A program made the translations under genes and the position numbers. Source: Jaltomata sinuosa (lineage: Eukaryota > Streptophyta > Magnoliopsida > Solanales > Solanaceae). From it: a stretch of DNA of 64,000 nucleotides. Shown piece by piece: positions 58,976-64,000 of the stretch. The stretch covers positions 372,001 to 436,000 of the forward strand of contig QJPP01000443.1 of assembly GCA_003996215.1 (NCBI GenBank), in the 5' to 3' direction. How positions within the stretch are numbered: position 1 is the stretch's first letter; each line of letters begins with the position of its first letter. The notes under the pieces were generated by a model, which saw nothing but the letters and a program-made list of their open reading frames with translations, ran no database searches and was not told the origin of the DNA.

Positions 58976-59320
58976 GGGTGTGTTTGGTACTAAAAAAATA
59001 TTTTCCAAGAAAATAAAATATTTTTTAAAAAATAAATAAGTTTCTTATTTTCTTTTTAATATTTGGTAAGTAAATAAAAAAAATATTATCTCAAAAATAT
59101 CTATATATAATTTAGACAAATACTATTGAAAATGAAGTGGGATCGGAGTAAGGGTGTGGAGTCATAGTAGGGATAGGTATGGAATTAATTTTTCTTACTT
59201 TTATTACGAAGGTTACTATCGTTATCTTTAAAGAACTTATTTTTCTAATAAAATTATTACCAAATTTTTTAATCAATTAAATATATATAAAAATTATATT
59301 TTCCCATACCAAACACCCCC
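58976..59320. mobile_element. Harbinger-type MITE, second copy of the 54903 family
   Basis: Ends GGGTGTGTTTGGTAC and, reverse complemented, GGGGGTGTTTGGTAT, flanked by TAA (58973-58975, 59321-59323). Inner AAAATATTTTCC arms as in the element at 54903. Confidence 0.8.
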
Positions 59321-59610
59321 TAAATGATTAGAATGACATATGCTATCATCAATCATGTTAATGGTAGTGTGGCACCAAATTGGCATCCATCGCGTATGTT
59401 TCGCGCATGCAAATCCTTAGTCCCTTTATTTTGCCCTACCAATTTCCTAAGTTTTTTCCTCCGATCTTATTTGTAAATTCAGATTAAGTATATTATTATT
59501 GTTGACAAATACTCGTATAACTAATAATTATGGTTATTAAATATCTCTCTTATGAGGTATATAAATACATATATGAGGTATATGAAGTTTTTTAAAAGAC
59601 ATATATACAG

Positions 59611-59873
59611 GGGCAGAGCTATAGTGTGTCGAGGGTGTACATACGAACACCCTTTGCTGAAAAATTATACTGTGTATATAGATAAAATGTTATTTGATAT
59701 TGTTATATATTAAGGTATGCACACCCTTGTAACAACTCATGGGGTAGCTCAGCGGAGCCAGGCGACCTTGGAGAGCCGAGTTGTGCCTTTCAGCTTTTTT
59801 TCTTTTATTTTGAAAGAGCAAGTTAGCAACACAATCATTGAACACCCTTCGTGAAATTCCTGGCTCCGCCGCT
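59611..59873. mobile_element. MITE with GGCAGAGCTA / GGCTCCGCC ends
   Basis: Left GGGCAGAGCTATAGTG, right CCTGGCTCCGCCGCTG; flanks CATATATACA and CATATATATAC. A segment of about 70 bp at 59737-59810 (GGGTAGCTCAGCGGAGCCAG) looks like a second insertion. Same family style as the MITE at 12338. Confidence 0.6.
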
Positions 59874-61208
59874 GCATATATATACTATTATATTATAAGA
59901 GGAAGTTAAATCAACTTAAGCAGGTAGGAGGCCAGCACTCAACATGCCTGCCTAACTGCTATATCGGCTAAAATGATCAATTAACATGCTAGCATCAATA
60001 TCTTTCTATATTCTTCTATTTTGAAATCACACAAATTGAATTGTCAAATGCAATTATCAGTTCCACACTTCGAACAAATTTTCATTTTCATCCGAGAATG
60101 CTAGGCCCAACTAGGTCAACTTCAACCAATTACATTATCCTTCAAAATTTGGTGATGACAATCTTTGTTGTTTTTAAAAAATTTGACCGGCCGAAGACAC
60201 TCCGAAAAATGTCATATCCATAGCGATATACATATAATCATCAATGATTTCTCATAGATACTAAAAGGGAGAAAATCACTTGTTGCAAAGAAATTGGAAA
60301 GAAGACTAGACCTTTTATTTTAGTATTTTAGTAAGTATATGGTTTTCATGACTAAAATAAAGAGAGTGCGGTGAGCAGTGAAAAGAATTACACTGTCTGT
60401 TTGTGTAGATCCTACCAGATCAATAGATCAAGTAAAAAAATATTATTAATAAACAAATAAATAAATAAATAAATAAAAGTAAAGAAAGGCTAATGGTATG
60501 CTTTAAGGACGTGTAGTTGTCCCATAAAATATGAACCAGATTAGATGGTGAGCTCCTCTCTCCATTAAATTAAACAGAAAAGTCACTCTAAAAAGAACAA
60601 AACGTTTACCAATTAAGTTGCCTTCCTATATTTAATTAATTAATTAAACTAAATCAACGACATTATAGAGATACTAATTAACTCCACTTCACCGCAAGTC
60701 CACGACCTTTGACGGTAAATAGTGTTAAATGAGGTTGAAATTGGACATATTAAAATAACTGAGTTAATAAATAAGTAGGTTATTAATTCATTTAAAAGTT
60801 ATTTGAGTTGAAAAGAATTAGGAAAAAATAGATTAAAATTAAATCAGGTCATAATTCAACCCGCTCAACTCTTAATTACTATATTAATTATATATATTTT
60901 TTATTGGTTTTCTTATAATTTGTTTGAGTACCTAATAACACTTTTTCCTATATTATAACTATATATAATCTATCAAATAAAAAAAGTTTCTTCTTAAAAA
61001 TATTTAGACAATATTTCCGTAGATCGATCTAAGCTACACATCAATTATTTTTTAAATGAGCTGAATTAAATATATCAAAATAAACTAAATTAATGAAATA
61101 AGAAAAAATATAACCCATTTAAATTTAAACAAATTGAACGAATCATAATTTTATGGGCTGATTTTATCCCCACCCAATGTTGTTCTGATTGAATTTCAAA
61201 AATCTCGC
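59874..61208. other. Intergenic, no gene recognised
   Basis: AT-rich, with an AAAT-type microsatellite at about 60448-60478. ORF 60041-60223 has no domain. Confidence 0.5.
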
Positions 61209-62340
61209 TGTTGACACCCAATTTTGGCCCTCCTTTTTCCCATAATTAATTTTTATATGCTTCTTAGTCCCGAGGACTTTTCCAAAATAATTTTCTTATT
61301 TTTTATATTAATTTTTTATAAATTTTTGGCACCAATAATCATTTTTTAAAATGATTTCCTTTACTTTTTATAATAATAATTACTAAAAAATATTGTATCT
61401 TATAAAATCACCACAAAAATATTTTATAATTCACTCTTTTTAACAAGATATTGGTATAGTAACTTTTATTTCAAACTCTAAATAAATTTTGTCGTATCGC
61501 TATAACATTTCCTAAATATTGTTCTATCAATTGAGGATTGCGATTACGCGTATCAAAATTATGTTTAAGTCAACTATATACTTATTTGAAAATTAATTGG
61601 GATGAAAGAAAGCATCGTTAAATTAATTAAGTGGAAAAACGACTAGGGAAAATTATTTCTTTTTCTACAAACTAATTCATTTACCAATTTTGGGCCAAAT
61701 TCTTATTATCTTTCAGCCAATTATATACCCAAAACTCCTAACCCACTACCCAAACTCCTAACCCAGCCCAATACCGCCCAACCCAGCCCAAAACACCCCT
61801 GACCCGGCCCAATTACTCTCAACTAAACCCACCCCTAATTCACTCATCACCCCCACTTCGTCCACTTTCAACAAAAACCAAAAAGACCCTCTTTACCCTT
61901 CAGCCGACAGACCACCACCTCCAAACACGGCTGCCCCGCCGCCTCACCTCCAAGACCCGCCGGGTATTGCTTCATACCGGCGGACAAACGGCGACAACCC
62001 CTCTCCCGTCACCTCACGTCGTCCTTTCCCCTTTTTCAGACATTTTTGCAGCCTCGAAAAAGATCCCCGCCGCTAGACCACCGGATAATGGCAAAATCCG
62101 GTGGTCTTCACCTTTCTCTCCTCCACTCTACAGCCATCCCCTCACCCTTTTTGTCATCTCAAAAAACAGAGCTCGAAAAAGCTTCCCCCCACCGACGGCT
62201 GCCCGACGGATGCAACCGTTGCCCGACGGTCCGAGCTCCGCACCTCCGACCCATCACTTTCTCTTTCAAATCAGCCTGAAAAAAGGGGTAAGCTTCTTCC
62301 TTTTTCTCTGATTTTTTTCATCATTTCCATTGCAACTTGG

Positions 62341-62375
62341 CTTTCCAAGAATTCAAATTTTGAATTCTTGGAAAG
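62341..62375. repeat. 35-bp near-perfect palindrome in an LTR
   Basis: Arms CTTTCCAAGAATTCAAA and TTTGAATTCTTGGAAAG are exact reverse complements around one T. It lies 26 bp upstream of the first TATA box. Confidence 0.9.
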
Positions 62376-62400
62376 AGCCGTTTGAGCCTTCAAGCTTCGG

Positions 62401-62439
62401 CTATAAAAGGAGCCCTTGGTTTTCCATTATAAAAGGGGG
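62401..62439 (+). promoter_or_regulatory. Twin TATA boxes of the 61209 LTR
   Basis: TATAAAAG at 62402-62409 and TATAAAAG at 62428-62435, 26 bp apart, both on +. Transcription would start near 62435 or 62460. Good consensus, no experimental support. Confidence 0.6.
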
Positions 62440-64000
62440 ATTTTTGATCAGAAAAATCACGAAGAGGAGAAAAAAAATCACGACGAAAAATTGACAGATT
62501 TTGGCATCCGTTGAAGGCCGAAAAATCAGAAACTAAAATCAACAGCTCACAAAAATTGTTCTCTGGTTGTTTACTGTCGATTTCCATATACTCACTATCC
62601 GTTTTGCTTCCTGTTGTTTCGTTTGCTCTATTCGGATATCCGGAGTCGGAATCGGAAGTCGCTAGTTTGAAACTCAACACTTGACGGCCTCAATCGCTGC
62701 CCAACACAAGGTAAATTCTATCCCGTCTAATTACTTTATGTTTAGTTTTGTGATCCATTGATTCGTGTGAGTTTTTGGTTGTTCTTGTTTGGCTGTTTTA
62801 GGCGTTAAAATGTGAAACGAAAACCAGTTTCTGGCCGTTTGGTTTAGCTTATGTGATTATGAAGTGTTTACAATTCAAAACTTGGCTTAATTGTTGTTAA
62901 TGGTGTTGTTTGTTTGGTTTGAATTATCGTGGCAAATTTGAAGTAAAATAGTTGTTGGTTTGTTCGGTTGTATTTATAGTCGATGGTGTATTGGAAGAAT
63001 GTTTATAACCTTGAATTAGCATGAAATGAACCTCAAGAGGCTTCGAGTTTTCCGGGTATATACGGCTGAATGTTTAAGGACATTGTTGTGATCATGTGAT
63101 GACTATAAAGTTAGTCGATTAGATCATTAACTTAGCCTCGATCTTTGTATTATGTTCGTTATCATTTTCTTTGGTTTGTTGGTTGATTTTCGTTTGAGTT
63201 TGTAGAGCATGTAGTTATCTCGCCGTGCCTTGTTCATAACTACGTAAGGACTGCCTTTAGCATATAAAATTATATGAGTTTGGTTTGTTGTTTTCGGATT
63301 ACTAATGGTTTTGTTTCACTCTTGTAAAAGTCTTAAAGAACCTTTACTATTAGCCGTTTAAATAACCACGAAAGTAGGAATCAACGGTTTTACTTCATTT
63401 TGCCTATTCTTGTTTAAAGCTTTTCAAAAGAAAATAGTTCCAAGGACTTGCTTTTTCTCGTAATATGATAGGAATCGAACTTAGGAATGAATCATTTGTT
63501 CCAACATTGTACATGGCTACCTTTGTTTTGTTGCATAACTAGAGATTAGGATCATTGTTTACTCTTCAAAAAAGTTGAGTTTTCTTGTTGCTTTCCCTTA
63601 CGGATTGAGTTGTAAGAATGTGTAATCATCCCGTCTTGTTTTAATCACAATTAGGGGGGGGGGGCTGATTTTGTTTGAATCGGAAAGGAGTATGTATGCT
63701 ATGCTTAAGCTTCTTGAAGTTTAAATTCTTAAGGTAAAAGTTTCAATAGGTTTGTCATTTTTTTTTAGTCCCGAAAACGTTTGTTTAAAATAGGAATATA
63801 CATATTATGATTATTTTTCGGCGTTTGTAAAATATTGTGGTCTTGCTTGCAATCTAACCTTTCTTCAAAACACCTCAATCCTAGTAAAAAGTGGTTGATT
63901 TAGTGTGCATTTGTTAGAAAAAGAGGGCTGCCCGTATTTTCATTATTTTTGTTTTAACTCGGGATCAATTTCGGGAATACTAGCTTAAGGAATTTATCAT

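Larger units (their letters stand above)
61209..64000 (+). mobile_element. Start of a long-LTR retrotransposon (5' part, class unresolved)
   Basis: Begins TGTTGACACCCAATTTTGGC after flanking GCTG-like bases, a start seen in several plant LTRs. Two TATA boxes, CTATAAAAGG (62401-62410) and TTATAAAAGGGGG (62427-62439), follow a 35-bp palindrome (62341-62375). The region 61750-62260 is C-rich with small overlapping frames that are not genes. No LTR end or primer site is seen before the window ends, so either the LTR is over 2.7 kb or the interior is unrecognised. Confidence 0.5.

Noticed and set aside
61967..62385. Three overlapping + ORFs (94-114 codons)
   Set aside because: Pro/Ser-rich, in all three frames of a C-rich LTR segment just upstream of its TATA boxes; low-complexity open frames.
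1..64000. CRISPR arrays, operons, bacterial defence systems, phage
   Set aside because: No regular short repeats with unique spacers, no bacterial gene density, and plant introns and transposons throughout.

Overview
This window is plant nuclear DNA from a highly repetitive, AT-rich, intergenic-dominated region. GT-AG introns, plant-type retrotransposons, Stowaway, hAT, Harbinger and Mutator-like MITEs and a tRNA-derived SINE all point to a dicot. The repeat families look Solanaceae-like (tomato, potato, pepper, tobacco relatives); that family-level placement is inference from memory of similar repeats. Nothing bacterial or organellar is seen.

Only two host genes can be supported. Gene A (+, 11717-16421) is a four-exon gene for a 96-residue coiled-coil protein that I cannot name. 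Its 3.3 kb second intron is packed with a Stowaway MITE, a Mutator-like MITE, a gypsy 3' fragment and a 5'-truncated LINE. Gene B (-, 18351-20192) is a three-exon gene for a secreted 395-residue protein. It has a GH17-like N-terminal part without the usual acid/base glutamate, a proline-rich linker and a C-terminal X8 (CBM43) callose-binding domain whose last cysteine lies in a 32-nt third coding exon.

Layout. 1-2674: 3' end and LTR of a gypsy-type element. 2675-11400: LINE remnant and a nested pile of MITEs. 11400-20330: the two genes, a SINE and a USE-like repeat. 20500-23700: nested MITEs. 23922-29160: a full-length but mutated Ty1/copia element (-) with TSD GTATG. 29170-34200: an old copia remnant (-) split by a 1.9 kb Mutator-like element. 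34200-35781: tandem repeats and a TTTGTAT-rich element. 35782-53672: a 17.9 kb gypsy-type insertion with TSD GAATA; its own short interior has no sense gag-pol but carries a degraded antisense ORF, and it is itself interrupted by a 9.5 kb chromovirus-like gypsy element (41679-51174, -, TSD ATGAA) of related LTR sequence. 53678-61208: MITE-rich intergenic DNA. 61209-64000: the start of another long-LTR element.

The two genes show no functional link. The rest is a record of successive transposition: at least ten insertions are dated relative to one another by target-site duplications and nesting. All retroelement reading frames seen here carry stops or frameshifts, so none is likely to be autonomous now. 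The most unusual features are the antisense-ORF LTR element with its repeated CCGCTATAGCGG palindromes, the GH17-like/X8 gene with a lost catalytic position, and a 35-bp near-perfect palindrome just upstream of an LTR TATA box.
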